NCBI GenBank assembly: GCA_030144725.1
Contig: JASKMD010000012.1
Coordinates: 415,291-479,290 of the forward strand
Source of the DNA: Haematococcus lacustris
Taxonomy: Eukaryota; Chlorophyta; Chlorophyceae; Chlamydomonadales; Haematococcaceae
DNA: 64,000 nt
Direction: 5' to 3'
A program made the translations under genes and the position numbers. Within the stretch, counting starts at the first letter, position 1; each line of letters starts with the position of its first letter. Shown here in pieces: positions 24,901 to 33,347 of this stretch. Below the pieces are notes generated by a model, which did not search any database, was not told the DNA's origin, and saw only the letters and a program-made list of their open reading frames with translations.

Positions 24901-27385
24901 CACCAGCTCCATACCACCTAAAGCCATGGCCATGCATGCCTTTGTCTATGAAGACCGAGACACAGGTCTGCAGTCCGTCGCGAAGGCTTGATGCACATAC
25001 TGTGTCACTCTTCGTCACACTCCTGGTGGTAGTCGCAACCGACATGACATCGCATGCACCACACCCTGCACAGCCACCCTGCACTAGCAGACAGACTTGG
25101 TGACGGAGGCTAATGCTAATCGCCAAAGCTTGCCGTAGCCGTGGCTGCCTGGCCTTCTCTCCGTCGTGCTTCAAAACGTCCTTGGTCAGGGTGTTCCTGA
25201 AACTCATGCCCCACCTCCTGTCTGGAGCTGGTGAGCTGACACGCATGGACCCACAACCTGTTCCTGCCATGCCATGGCGGCTGACTGACAACTGCATGGG
25301 TGCTCAGCTTCTGATTCAGCGTGTGCTGATCCTGTGGTGCGCATCAGACGGAAAACAAGGCTGCCATGGCTGTCCCATGTACTCCATGTCCTGTGTTCAC
25401 CTTCTGAAGCTCGCTGTGGCCCCTGTTGGCATGCTGCCCACTGCTGCCTGACCAAATGGTGGCCTGTTGCAGTGCTGCCAGCCACTGCTTTGGCCTCTCC
25501 GCCATCACCACTGAGCCCTGCTGCTTTGCCCTTGTCCACACCCTAACCGGCTGGTCAATGGGTGCATGTGTCGGTGCTCATGTCAGCCGTTGGGTGCCTC
25601 TCGCACATCCCGCAGCCAAGCCGGTGCTGAACTGTCTGTGCTGCACTTGTGCTCTGCCCTGCTGCCACTTGCCCCTGCTGCCCAGGCAATCAGCGCCCTG
25701 GGCGCCTGCACTGTCCTTACAGTGCTCTGCTGTGTCGCTGCACTGCTACGCAGTCCACGGCAGATGCAGTGGAAGCCAAGACAGTCTTTGACGCGCAGCT
25801 GGGCAAAGCCACTGCAGACGCTGCTGAGTTCAAGGCTGCCTTTGACAAGGTCAGGCCATACCTGGAGCGTTGGGTTGGCCCTGCCAAGGTTCAGAGGGCT
25901 CGGTGCAACCACCTGGCCCCGCAGCCTCCTCCTCACCCTCCTGCTACCAAGCATGCTAGTCTGGTGCCTGTTGTGTGCTGCCAGGACGGTAGTCCTTGGG
26001 TTCATGAGGATGCAGTGCTGTTGGCAGACGGGCTAGCAGCTGGTGCCTGAGCTGGTGGGTTGGGGGTGTGCCCCGTATGCAGTCCACGGTGGATGCGGTG
26101 GAAGCCAAGGTTGCCTTTGACGCCCAGCTGGGCAAGGCCACTGCTGATGCAGCAGAGATGAAGGCTGGGTGGGACAAGGTGTGCAGGCCAGGGGCGCGTT
26201 GCTTGTAGAGTGCATGTGAGAATGCTGTGTGCACTGTGCACTGCTTTAGACACATGGCTGGGTGTCCTTCCCTCCCACTGCCACTGCCCTGCTCCCAAGC
26301 CCCAGCAGAATGCTTGGTTCAGGTGCACAAGCATTTGTCAATGCCTGCAAGCCTCCATTGCCCCAGTGGATCCATGCTCAGGTCCTTCACCACACAGGGC
26401 AACAAGATTAGCACATCAGCTCTGTGTCACATCGGTGTCCACGCCACCAGCTCCATACCACCTAAAGCCATGGCCATGCATGCCTTTGTCTATGAAGACC
26501 GAGAGACACAGGTCTGCAGTCCGTCGCGAAGGCTTGATGCACACACTGTGTCACTCTTCGTCACACTCCTGGTGGTAGTCGCAACCGACATGACATCGCA
26601 TGCACCACACCCTGCACAGCCACCCTGCACTAGCAGACAGACTTGGTGACGGAGGCTAATGCTAATCGCCAAAGCTTGCCGTAGCCGTGGCTGCCTGGCC
26701 TTCTCTCCGTCGTGCTTCAAAACGTCCTTGGTCAGGGTGTTCCTGAAACTCATGCCCCACCTCCTGTCTGGAGCTGGTGAGCTGACACGCATGGACCCAC
26801 AACCTGTTCCTGCCATGCCATGGCGGCTGACTGACAACTGCATGGGTGCTCAGCTTCTGATTCAGCGTGTGCTGATCCTGTGGTGCGCATCAGACGGAAA
26901 ACAAGGCTGCCATGGCTGTCCCATGTACTCCATGTCCTGTGTTCACCTTCTGAAGCTCGCTGTGGCCCCTGTTGGCATGCTGCCCACTGCTGCCTGACCA
27001 AATGGTGGCCTGTTGCAGTGCTGCCAGCCACTGCTTTGGCCTCTCCGCCATCACCACTGAGCCCTGCTGCTTTGCCCTTGTCCACACCCTAACCGGCTGG
27101 TCAATGGGTGCATGTGTCGGTGCTCGTGTCAGCCGTTGGGTGCCTCTCGCACATCCCGCAGCCAAGCCGGTGCTGAACTGTCTGTGCTGCACTTGTGCTC
27201 TGCCCTGCTGCCGCTCATCCCTGCTGCCCAGGCAATCATCGCCCTGGGCGCCTGCACTGTCCTTACAGTGCTCTGCTGTGTCGCTGCGCTGCTACGCAGT
27301 CCACGGCAGATGCAGTGGAAGCCAAGACAGTCTTTGACGCGCAGCTGGGCAAAGCCACAGCAGACGCTTCTGAGTTCAAGGCTGC
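1717..27385 (+). CDS. PAS-domain / modular coiled-coil protein with tandemly amplified exons (3' end lost in gap)
   Basis: Spliced plus-strand gene. Exons 1717-1970 and 2045-2168 form a PAS domain: it opens LIPTPVFVYDGDRTGECAIV and closes WAIRDADGRNIVVCVLQDIS. No canonical LOV NCRFLQ motif is seen. Exons 2249-2313 and 2437-2818 are charged coiled coil plus a Ser/Thr-rich linker; 2933-3385 is another helical exon. Module exons follow, all phase 0-0 and mostly 96 nt: 3648-3743, 4087-4182, possibly 5756-5797 (short), 6393-6476 (84 nt), 6635-6739 (105 nt), 6938-7033, 7637-7732, 8143-8238, 8343-8438, then 25 module exons in the 1544-bp array. A typical module reads STADAVEAKTVFDAQLGK then ATADAAEFKAAFDK, with a/d-like spacing L-A-A-F-F. 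Intron phases agree throughout. PAS suggests a sensor or dimerisation role; the rest a long rod. Function and 3' end unknown; no stop codon lies before the N gap. Confidence 0.72.
3895..3981. repeat. (ATC)n trinucleotide microsatellite
   Basis: About 29 uninterrupted ATC/CAT units (one TAT near the start) in the intron between module exons 3648-3743 and 4087-4182. It encodes poly-His or poly-Met in frames that are not part of the gene. Confidence 0.95.
4183..6392. other. Long intronic stretch with at most one degenerate module exon
   Basis: Between module exons 4087-4182 and 6393-6476 only one module relic is recognisable. At 5756-5797, after a CACAAG acceptor, the phase-0 frame gives STVDAVEFEAACDK followed by a GT donor. 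This equals the two ends of a 32-aa module with 18 codons missing. The rest shows no module similarity and no recognised domain. Confidence 0.4.
7803..7858. repeat. Short 18-bp tandem repeat
   Basis: Three imperfect copies of GGCAAGGCAACTACCCTG in the intron after module exon 7637-7732. Intronic and without apparent function. A cluster of GGGACCACT-type words follows at 7998-8033. Confidence 0.7.
8578..27385 (+). repeat. 1544-bp exon-pair tandem array, 12 full units plus a partial 13th
   Basis: Unit starts: 8578, 10122, 11666, 13212, 14756, 16300, 17844, 19388, 20932, 22478, 24022, 25566, 27112. Spacing is 1544, except 1546 for units 3, 9 and 12, which carry an extra GA in 'gagagacacagg'. 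Each unit holds exon A at offset 188-283 (ends AAFDK, donor gtcagg) and exon B at offset 517-612 (ends AGWDK, donor gtgtgc). Exon A: 8766-8861, 10310-10405, 11854-11949, 13400-13495, 14944-15039, 16488-16583, 18032-18127, 19576-19671, 21120-21215, 22666-22761, 24210-24305, 25754-25849, 27300-gap. Exon B: 9095-9190, 10639-10734, 12183-12278, 13729-13824, 15273-15368, 16817-16912, 18361-18456, 19905-20000, 21449-21544, 22995-23090, 24539-24634, 26083-26178. Units are almost identical, introns included; unit 1 and the partial unit 13 are the most diverged, as expected for array edges. Confidence 0.95.
17844..27111 (+). repeat. Three-unit higher-order repeat (4634 bp, two copies)
   Basis: Diagnostic variants show that units 7-8-9 (17844-22477) and 10-11-12 (22478-27111) are the same ordered triplet. 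The first unit of each carries the 'tttggccactccgcc' variant and the 'gcatcggag' form. The second carries 'gcatgtgag' and 'cagaatgcttgg'. The third adds 'gcgcgttgcttg', 'tcaatgcctg' and the GA insertion. Units 2 and 4-6 share one haplotype ('gcatcggag', 'cagattgcttgg'); unit 3 is the same type as units 9 and 12. Confidence 0.88.
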
Positions 27386-27885
27386 NNNNNNNNNNNNNNN
27401 NNNNNNNNNNNNNNNNNNNNNNNNNNNNNNNNNNNNNNNNNNNNNNNNNNNNNNNNNNNNNNNNNNNNNNNNNNNNNNNNNNNNNNNNNNNNNNNNNNNN
27501 NNNNNNNNNNNNNNNNNNNNNNNNNNNNNNNNNNNNNNNNNNNNNNNNNNNNNNNNNNNNNNNNNNNNNNNNNNNNNNNNNNNNNNNNNNNNNNNNNNNN
27601 NNNNNNNNNNNNNNNNNNNNNNNNNNNNNNNNNNNNNNNNNNNNNNNNNNNNNNNNNNNNNNNNNNNNNNNNNNNNNNNNNNNNNNNNNNNNNNNNNNNN
27701 NNNNNNNNNNNNNNNNNNNNNNNNNNNNNNNNNNNNNNNNNNNNNNNNNNNNNNNNNNNNNNNNNNNNNNNNNNNNNNNNNNNNNNNNNNNNNNNNNNNN
27801 NNNNNNNNNNNNNNNNNNNNNNNNNNNNNNNNNNNNNNNNNNNNNNNNNNNNNNNNNNNNNNNNNNNNNNNNNNNNNNNNNNNNN
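27386..27885. other. Assembly gap (500 N)
   Basis: Exactly 500 N, starting 86 nt into exon A of array unit 13. The round length suggests a conventional placeholder, so true distance and copy number are unknown. Sequence to the right does not resume the 1544-bp unit. Confidence 0.97.
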
Positions 27886-27954
27886 GCCTATGAGGAAAGA
27901 CACAGCATAAACACGGTAGAGCAGCAGCATGCGAGAACAGTGCGGGGGCAGCAG

Positions 27955-28240
27955 CTGTCTAGCGTCGGACATTTTCCCCCCCCGTCGATCCCGCCTCGAT
28001 CGTTGACCGATGAGGGGGACCGACGCCGGCTACTATCGATCCAAAATCTCGATGGGGAAGGCTGTCGATTCGATGGGGGGTATCGATTTTTGTGATTTCG
28101 AGGCATGATCGAGGCATGTTTCAGGCATGTTCGAGGCATGTTTGAGTCATGTTCGAGGCATGTTTGAGGCAGTTTCGAGTCGGCTCCATCCATCGATTCG
28201 ATGGGGGATCGATGCAGGAAACTCATCGATGTTACACTGG
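27955..28240. repeat. ATCGAT-rich repeat block (left copy)
   Basis: Begins GTCGGACATTTTCCCC and then carries many TCGAT/ATCGA words (GTCGATCCCG, CTCGATCGTTG, ATCGATCC, GTCGATTCGATGGGGG). A run of about six imperfect 'gaggcatgtt' copies lies at 28099-28170. The same start and word set occurs in reverse complement at 32270-32582. No coding signal. Confidence 0.65.
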
Positions 28241-28324
28241 CTTATTGCCAAAGCACAAGGTCAAGCTGCCAAAGTACAAGGCCTAGTGCCAGAGCACAAA
28301 GCCTACATCCAAAGCACGGTTGCC

Positions 28325-28650
28325 GCCTCGATATTGGGCATGCTTCTAGGACTCAAAGCCTGGATGCATGCAGTGTGGCACTAGTACCCTTGTGAGGTGC
28401 GCCCTGTGGGCTCAGCTGTAATCCGCTGTTGGTTGGGCTTCATCAATGACGAGCTGAACGGGTGGGTGGACCTGAAATGAGGTGACCTGCAAGAGGCAAA
28501 CATGCCATGCCGTCGGTCAGCAATGTCAGCAAGTCTGGCACCCATCAAATGCACTACAGCCATGGAATTGCAACACTTCTTGATCAATGGTGTGGGGGTG
28601 GGTAGTGTATCTCATGGCTTGGCTGTCCCCTTGAGAGAGGGATGGGATGG
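28325..28650. repeat. Dispersed repeat family 3, copy 1
   Basis: Starts ATTGGGCATGCTTCTAGGA and runs through GTGAGGTGCGCCCTGTGGGC and CACTTCTTGATCAATGGTGT to ATCTCATGGCTTGGCTGTC. It is about 90% like 29931-30245 in the same orientation. It is probably a transposon remnant; neither strand has a recognisable domain. Confidence 0.7.
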
Positions 28651-28930
28651 GTCATTGTTGTGTGTGGGCATGGCATGGCTAGTGAGGGTTGTGTTGGCTG
28701 CTACTACTAGCGCTGGCTCCAGGCTGCCCGCAGGCGCTCCAGGCTGCGCTCAGGGCGATGGGGTTGGGGGGGAGTAGACGGGGTTGCGGACTGGTGGTGG
28801 TGGTGGGACAGCAGAGGGACGGAGGAAGAGGCCAAGGGGCAGGAGGCCAGCTGGGCTGGGTGTCAGCTACTTACCGGTAGGTGATTAGCCACTTCTAGAG
28901 GGGTTAGGGAGAAGAGGGCCCTCATCCTGC
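28651..28930. other. G-rich non-coding stretch
   Basis: Purine/G-rich DNA with short GGT and GGGA runs between repeat family 3 and the family-2 fragment. I see no gene or RNA feature in it. Confidence 0.4.
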
Positions 28931-28944
28931 TCACCCTGCCCCTC

Positions 28945-29300
28945 ATCCTCTTGCTGCCCGCTGCCGCTGGCACCTGCATTACATGGGACGGCACAGCACA
29001 CGCGCAGAACTTGATGGGCGAGGGAAGCGGAATGTCGCGTGGACCACACTGCGTCGCGTCGTGAGGGGGGCCTAACCTTTCGCTAAGCTCAGTGGCTTAC
29101 CGGCTGCACTCTGTGCGGGAGAGACGGGGCGCTTGCGTTTCCTTTTCGGGGGCATATCAGGGATTTAGCGACACCATCCAAGCGTGCTAGGGGGGGCATC
29201 AGGTCGCCATCTAACCGGAGTGGCGACAACCGGAATGAGGCGGAAGTGAGATCCATTACACATGGCATGGCCCACATGGCCCACAGTGGCCGAGCTGAAC
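28945..29300 (-). mobile_element. 5' fragment of an RDTN-type element, with NLS-like first exon
   Basis: Minus-strand exon 29155-29101 starts ATG and encodes MPPKRKRKRPVSPAQSAA plus one base, ending at a GTAAGC donor. KRKRKRP is a classical nuclear localisation-type basic cluster. The surrounding sequence aligns with 43620-44290 (the same 'gacggggcgcttgcg', 'gcatcaggtc', 'taaccgga' and 'gctgccgctggcacctgc' blocks), where exon 1 encodes MSPEKNRKRPVYPAPSAV. The downstream coding part is absent here, so this is a truncated copy. Confidence 0.6.
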
Positions 29301-29489
29301 TTGACGTCATCGGTTACACAGACCTATCCTAGACCAGCCTGGACACAGCCTGGACAGCCCCACCCCAACCAGCGGCCTGATCAGTCAGTCACATGATCAT
29401 CAGTCAGGCAGTCCTGGCAGACTGATGACGGAGAAGGTAGGGCAGGCCAACAAAACTCATTCAACAAGGAACAACATGTTGGGCTGTGG

Positions 29490-29640
29490 GTAATCTCACT
29501 CCGCTACTAGTTGTAGCATCCTCGGTCGCACCCTTGATGACCACAAACCCCATCCCGGTGGCACGTTCCGGGGGCAAACCCCCCGACCACTGGGCACCTC
29601 ATCAAAACTAACAGCTTTACGCTTACATGGCTACCAGCCC
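29490..29640 (-). mobile_element. Detached 3' tail of an RDTN-type element
   Basis: Contains the tail also found at 41955-42120 and 52550-52700 ('gggtaatctcactc', 'gcacccttgatga', 'ggtggcacgttc', 'accactgggcacctca', 'aaaactaacagc'). In those copies it lies directly downstream of the minus-strand stop codon. Here no coding part is attached. Confidence 0.6.
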
Positions 29641-29924
29641 GTTGCACTAGCAAACACTAGTGAACTAGCAAACAGCCCTAGAGTGTGCCATGGCTCTAGG
29701 GCTCGGGTAGGGATGGACGCTCCACGAGGAAGCTCCATTATTGTTGCAAGTTTATTAATCGCTTCTGCTTTTGGCGATACCTGCAAGCACATAGGGCCAC
29801 GGTATATGCTTAGTGTGCGGGGCTATGTGCGGGGCAACAAGTGCAACCAGGGCAACTTGTGGGGGCTGTGTGCGATGTGCTTATCTACGAGCCAGCCTAC
29901 ATCCAAAGCAACAGGCTTGCTGCC

Positions 29925-30245
29925 ATGACATTGGGCATGCTTCTAGGACTCAAAGCCTGCTGGTCATGCCATGCAGTGTGGCTCTAGTACCCTTGTGAGG
30001 TGCGCCCTGTGGGCTCAGCTGTAATCCGCTGTTGGTTGGGCTTCATCAATGACGAGCTGAACGGTTGGGTTGGAACCCTGACAAAAACAATGAGGTGACC
30101 TGCAAGAGGCAAACATGCCATGCCGTCGGTCAGCCATGTCGCAAGTCTGGCACCCATCAAATGCACTACAGCCATGGTATTGCAACACTTCTTGATCAAT
30201 GGTGTGGGGGTGGGTAGTGTATCTCATGGCTTGGCTGTCTCCTTG
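29925..30245. repeat. Dispersed repeat family 3, copy 2
   Basis: Direct copy of 28325-28650, about 1.6 kb away, with small indels (for example an extra 'gacaaaaaca' near 30080). Together the two copies bracket the family-2 fragments at 28945-29640. Confidence 0.7.
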
Positions 30246-30749
30246 GGAGAAGGTAGGGCAGGCAGGAGAGGGAGAAGAGGAATGAGATTGGGCAGGGAGA
30301 AGAGGGACAAGAGGGGGCTTCCTCCTGGCTGCTGGGTAGGGTAGGGAGGGGACTTCGATGTCGGGGGAAAGTGAGGGGGAGGGGGGAAATGGGGGCGTAG
30401 GAGACTTGGAGGTGTTGGTGATGGGACAGGGTAGGGTTAGAGGGAAGGGGCAATGGGATTGGAGTGTGACTGTTAGACCTGCAGCAAGCAAGGGGCATGC
30501 TTGTGATCAACAAACCAGGACATGCATGACTAGAGGTGGGCAGGCTGGCCAAACACCTCAACAACATTTGCACTCACCTTAACTCTTGGCTGCTGGCATC
30601 CTCCTGCCCCAGGATGGCTGCCCCTCTTTCGCCTCCAAGCTACGGCTCTTGGCTGCGTCTCTAGGCTGCGTTCCTTGGCTGCTTGTTGGCTCCTGAGGCT
30701 GCTGCTCCCAGGCTGCTGCTGCCCTTCCACAACTGCCACACACCTGCCG

Positions 30750-31105
30750 GGGAGGGCCGAGGGGGAGGGGAGGGGAGGGGAGGGAGGGGAGGGGAGGGGA
30801 GGGGGGGAGGGGAGGGGAGGGGAGGGGAGGGGAGGGGAGGGGAGGGGAGGGGAGGGGAGGGGAGGGGAGGGGAGGGGAGGGGAGGGGAGGGGAGGGGAGG
30901 GGAGGGGAGGGGAGGGGAGGGGAGGGGAGGGGAGGGGAGGGGAGGGGAGGGGAGGGGAGGGGAGGGGAGGGGAGGGGAGGGGAGGGGAGGGGAGGGGAGG
31001 GGAGGGGAGGGGAGGGGAGGGGAGGGGAGGGGAGGGGAGGGGAGGGGAGGGGAGGGGAGGGGAGGGGAGGGGAGGGGAGGGGAGGGGAGGGGGGGGGGGG
31101 GGGAG
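30750..31105. repeat. (GGGGA)n pentanucleotide satellite
   Basis: About 65 copies of GGGGA (TCCCC on the minus strand), with a G16 run near 31090. All frames are open because five and three are co-prime, which produces spurious Pro/Ser- or Gly/Arg-rich ORFs up to 325 codons. Strong G-quadruplex potential on the plus strand. Confidence 0.97.
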
Positions 31106-31109
31106 GGAG

Positions 31110-32265
31110 GCTCCTGAGCTCTCTTCTGGCTGCTGGGAAGGGTAGGGAGGGAAGGGTAGGGATGGGGTGGGACAGGGTAGGGAAGGGGGAAGGAGGCAAG
31201 GGGCAGGAGTGTAGGCGTCAGACCTGCAGCAAGCAAGGAGCGTGCTTACAGTGAGGCTGGCACAACATGCTAGCAGGCTGGCTGTCACGTGTTGCATGAC
31301 ATAGGCACTCACCAGCTGGCATAGGGCACTCGCCGGTTGAAGGCTGTTGCCAGATTGCCGGCGAGCATGACAGGCAGGTGCGATGACAGTGGTGGAAGGC
31401 AGTTGCGATGAAGTGGGGGAAAGCAGGTGCGATGACAGACAGGGAGGGTCAGTGGGGGACGGTGACGGGACGGGACGGGAAGGGTGTGACCAGGGAGCCA
31501 CATACATGCAAAGGGCTAGCCACTCACCGTCTACTGGGAGGAGGGGGGGGGGGGATTGTGTATGCTGAGGACCCTTAACTGAGAGGATGGGAAAGTGACA
31601 GGGAAGGATGATGAGGACCCTTCACTAGGTGGGAGGATGAGAGAGTGACAAGGAAGGGAGCTGCAAGCGGGATGTTTGGAAGGTGGCGGTAGTGGTGGCG
31701 ACTGCTATGTCTGGTGACAAGACAAGTCCTGGTTGTAGCTCATGGCCACAACTCCACATTACCACAAAAGCTCAAGCACTTGCACAAGCAAGAATATGCG
31801 CACGTTGAGAAAGCATGACACCGCATCCCCGTTTATCGGTACCACGCCGTCGCAGACGCATGGATGACAGCGTAGCTAGCTGTCTGTGTGGCGCTGTGTG
31901 GTCAGGTTGGCTACGTTAGCTGTGAGCGGGGCAGCGAGGCTGCGAGGTTGCAAGTCCAGATCGAGGTGTGTGTCTGGCAGCGATGCGTGGCTACGTTGTG
32001 TACGAGCTAGCTTCGTAGATGGCTGTACGCCTAACTTCCACGCTGGCTGCCTAGAGACGGACTGCAATGCGATACGTTGCGTGGCAGAGCTATCTGCGTA
32101 GATGGCTGCGAGCTCGCCTTTGATGCTGGCTGCGTGGCCATTTGCGACGTCGTGAGGCGTGGAAGCTGTTTTGGGATGCCAAGTTGGGATGAGTCTCTCT
32201 TTTCCTCAATGTCGAACATGTATTTCGAGTAGCACACGCTTACACTGCCCTCTGTTGGGGGACTC
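31110..32265. other. Unannotated repeat-rich DNA
   Basis: G-rich flank of the satellite up to about 31700, then ordinary-composition sequence with many short 'gctgcg' and 'ggctacgt' words (31880-32120). No domain or spliced gene structure was recognised on either strand. Confidence 0.4.
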
Positions 32266-32269
32266 GGCA

Positions 32270-32582
32270 GCTTTCCACCAGCTTTGACCGCCTTCGACCG
32301 CAACCGACCCTTGCGACGACCCCATCGATTCTTGGACAGGCTTCGATAACCCGGGGGAAAATGTCCGACGCAGCTACGATCGCTTTCAACCGCAATCGAT
32401 CCCATTTCGATGACCCCATCGAATTTGCGACAATCGACGGGTTTCGATACCCCAGGGAAAATGTCCGACTCAAATTTCGATCAGCTTCGATCGCCTTCGA
32501 CCGCAATCGATCCCATTTCGATGACCCCATCGATTTTGCAACAATCGACAGGTTTCGATGACCCGGGGGAAAATGTCCGACA
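32270..32582. repeat. ATCGAT-rich tandem repeat (right copy, about 110-bp unit x 3)
   Basis: Three units, each ending GGGAAAATGTCCGAC (near 32358, 32470 and 32580) and containing CGCAATCGATCCCATTTCG and ATGACCCCATCGATTTTGC. The terminal word is the reverse complement of the start of the block at 27963, so the two blocks are inverted with respect to each other. Confidence 0.8.
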
Positions 32583-32668
32583 ATCATGATGCATGCACGT
32601 TGGCGGATGGCCCAATGGCATGCACAATCATGATGCATGCACGTTGCCGGATACACACCAACGACCTC
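32581..32668. repeat. 44-bp tandem duplication
   Basis: Two copies of 'caatcatgatgcatgcacg' with the following bases, starting at 32581 and 32625, immediately outside the right ATCGAT block. Confidence 0.8.
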
Positions 32669-32669
32669 C

Positions 32670-33347
32670 CGCCACATCCACTGCATGATGGTCAATGAAG
32701 TATTTCTAGATTATGCGACACACTACAGCTCAATTGTAGTGTGATGCAGCAGGATAGCGTGTGTATGTGGCCATGCAAACATGGGTGATTGGTACTAGAA
32801 CCTCCCCCTAACTTCGCCCACTAGCTTTCCTAGCACACACCCTGTGGCATTGGCCTCACTCATAGCACATGTTCATCAAGGGCTCCTGCCTCACATCATC
32901 AGCGGCAGTCATAACTATGGAATTGTCCATGGAGCAGACGACCTCTTGCTCTCTACTGACCTGATTCGAAGACATTCACCATTGTGGCAACAACCATTTG
33001 CAGGCAGTAGCCAGCACATTGGCCCATGGCCTAGCTGCACGGCCGCGCTCAGCAGTGTGCCCAGGTGACCCAGGAGACTCGGCTTGAACCCCTCGGACCT
33101 CTTCACCACTGCTCCTGCCACCCCTGCCAACCACCCTGGCTAGGATGCCGCGTTCTGCCCTCCCACCGGAAGACCCCTCCCCTCCCCTCCTCCCTTCCTC
33201 CCCTGCCCCTCCCCTGCCCCCTCCCCAGACATCACTTAGCCGTAGCCGCAGTGCTTTGCAGTGGCTGCACCTGCTGCCTGCCTTGCTGGCTGCGAGTGTG
33301 ACTGCAGCCAGGCTGTGCTTGGCCCTGCGCCCCAGTAGACAAGGAGA
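32670..33347. other. Intergenic stretch, no supported gene
   Basis: A plus-strand frame at 32844-33068 is open for 74 codons but shows no family resemblance. From 33160 the DNA is C-rich. It lies just downstream of the stop codon of the minus-strand gene at 33348. Confidence 0.35.

Noticed and set aside
8578..27111. Recurring open frames of 100-156 codons in each 1544-bp unit (both strands)
   Set aside because: Most lie in introns or read the exons out of frame. Only the 96-nt exons A and B have splice sites, matching phase and similarity to the upstream modules.
27112..28095. Open frames of 198-327 codons crossing the assembly gap
   Set aside because: Their length comes from 500 N translated as X. 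No continuity across the gap can be claimed.
30530..31507. Pro/Ser-rich and Gly/Arg-rich open frames up to 325 codons
   Set aside because: Generated by the GGGGA satellite, open in all frames, with no flanking exon structure.
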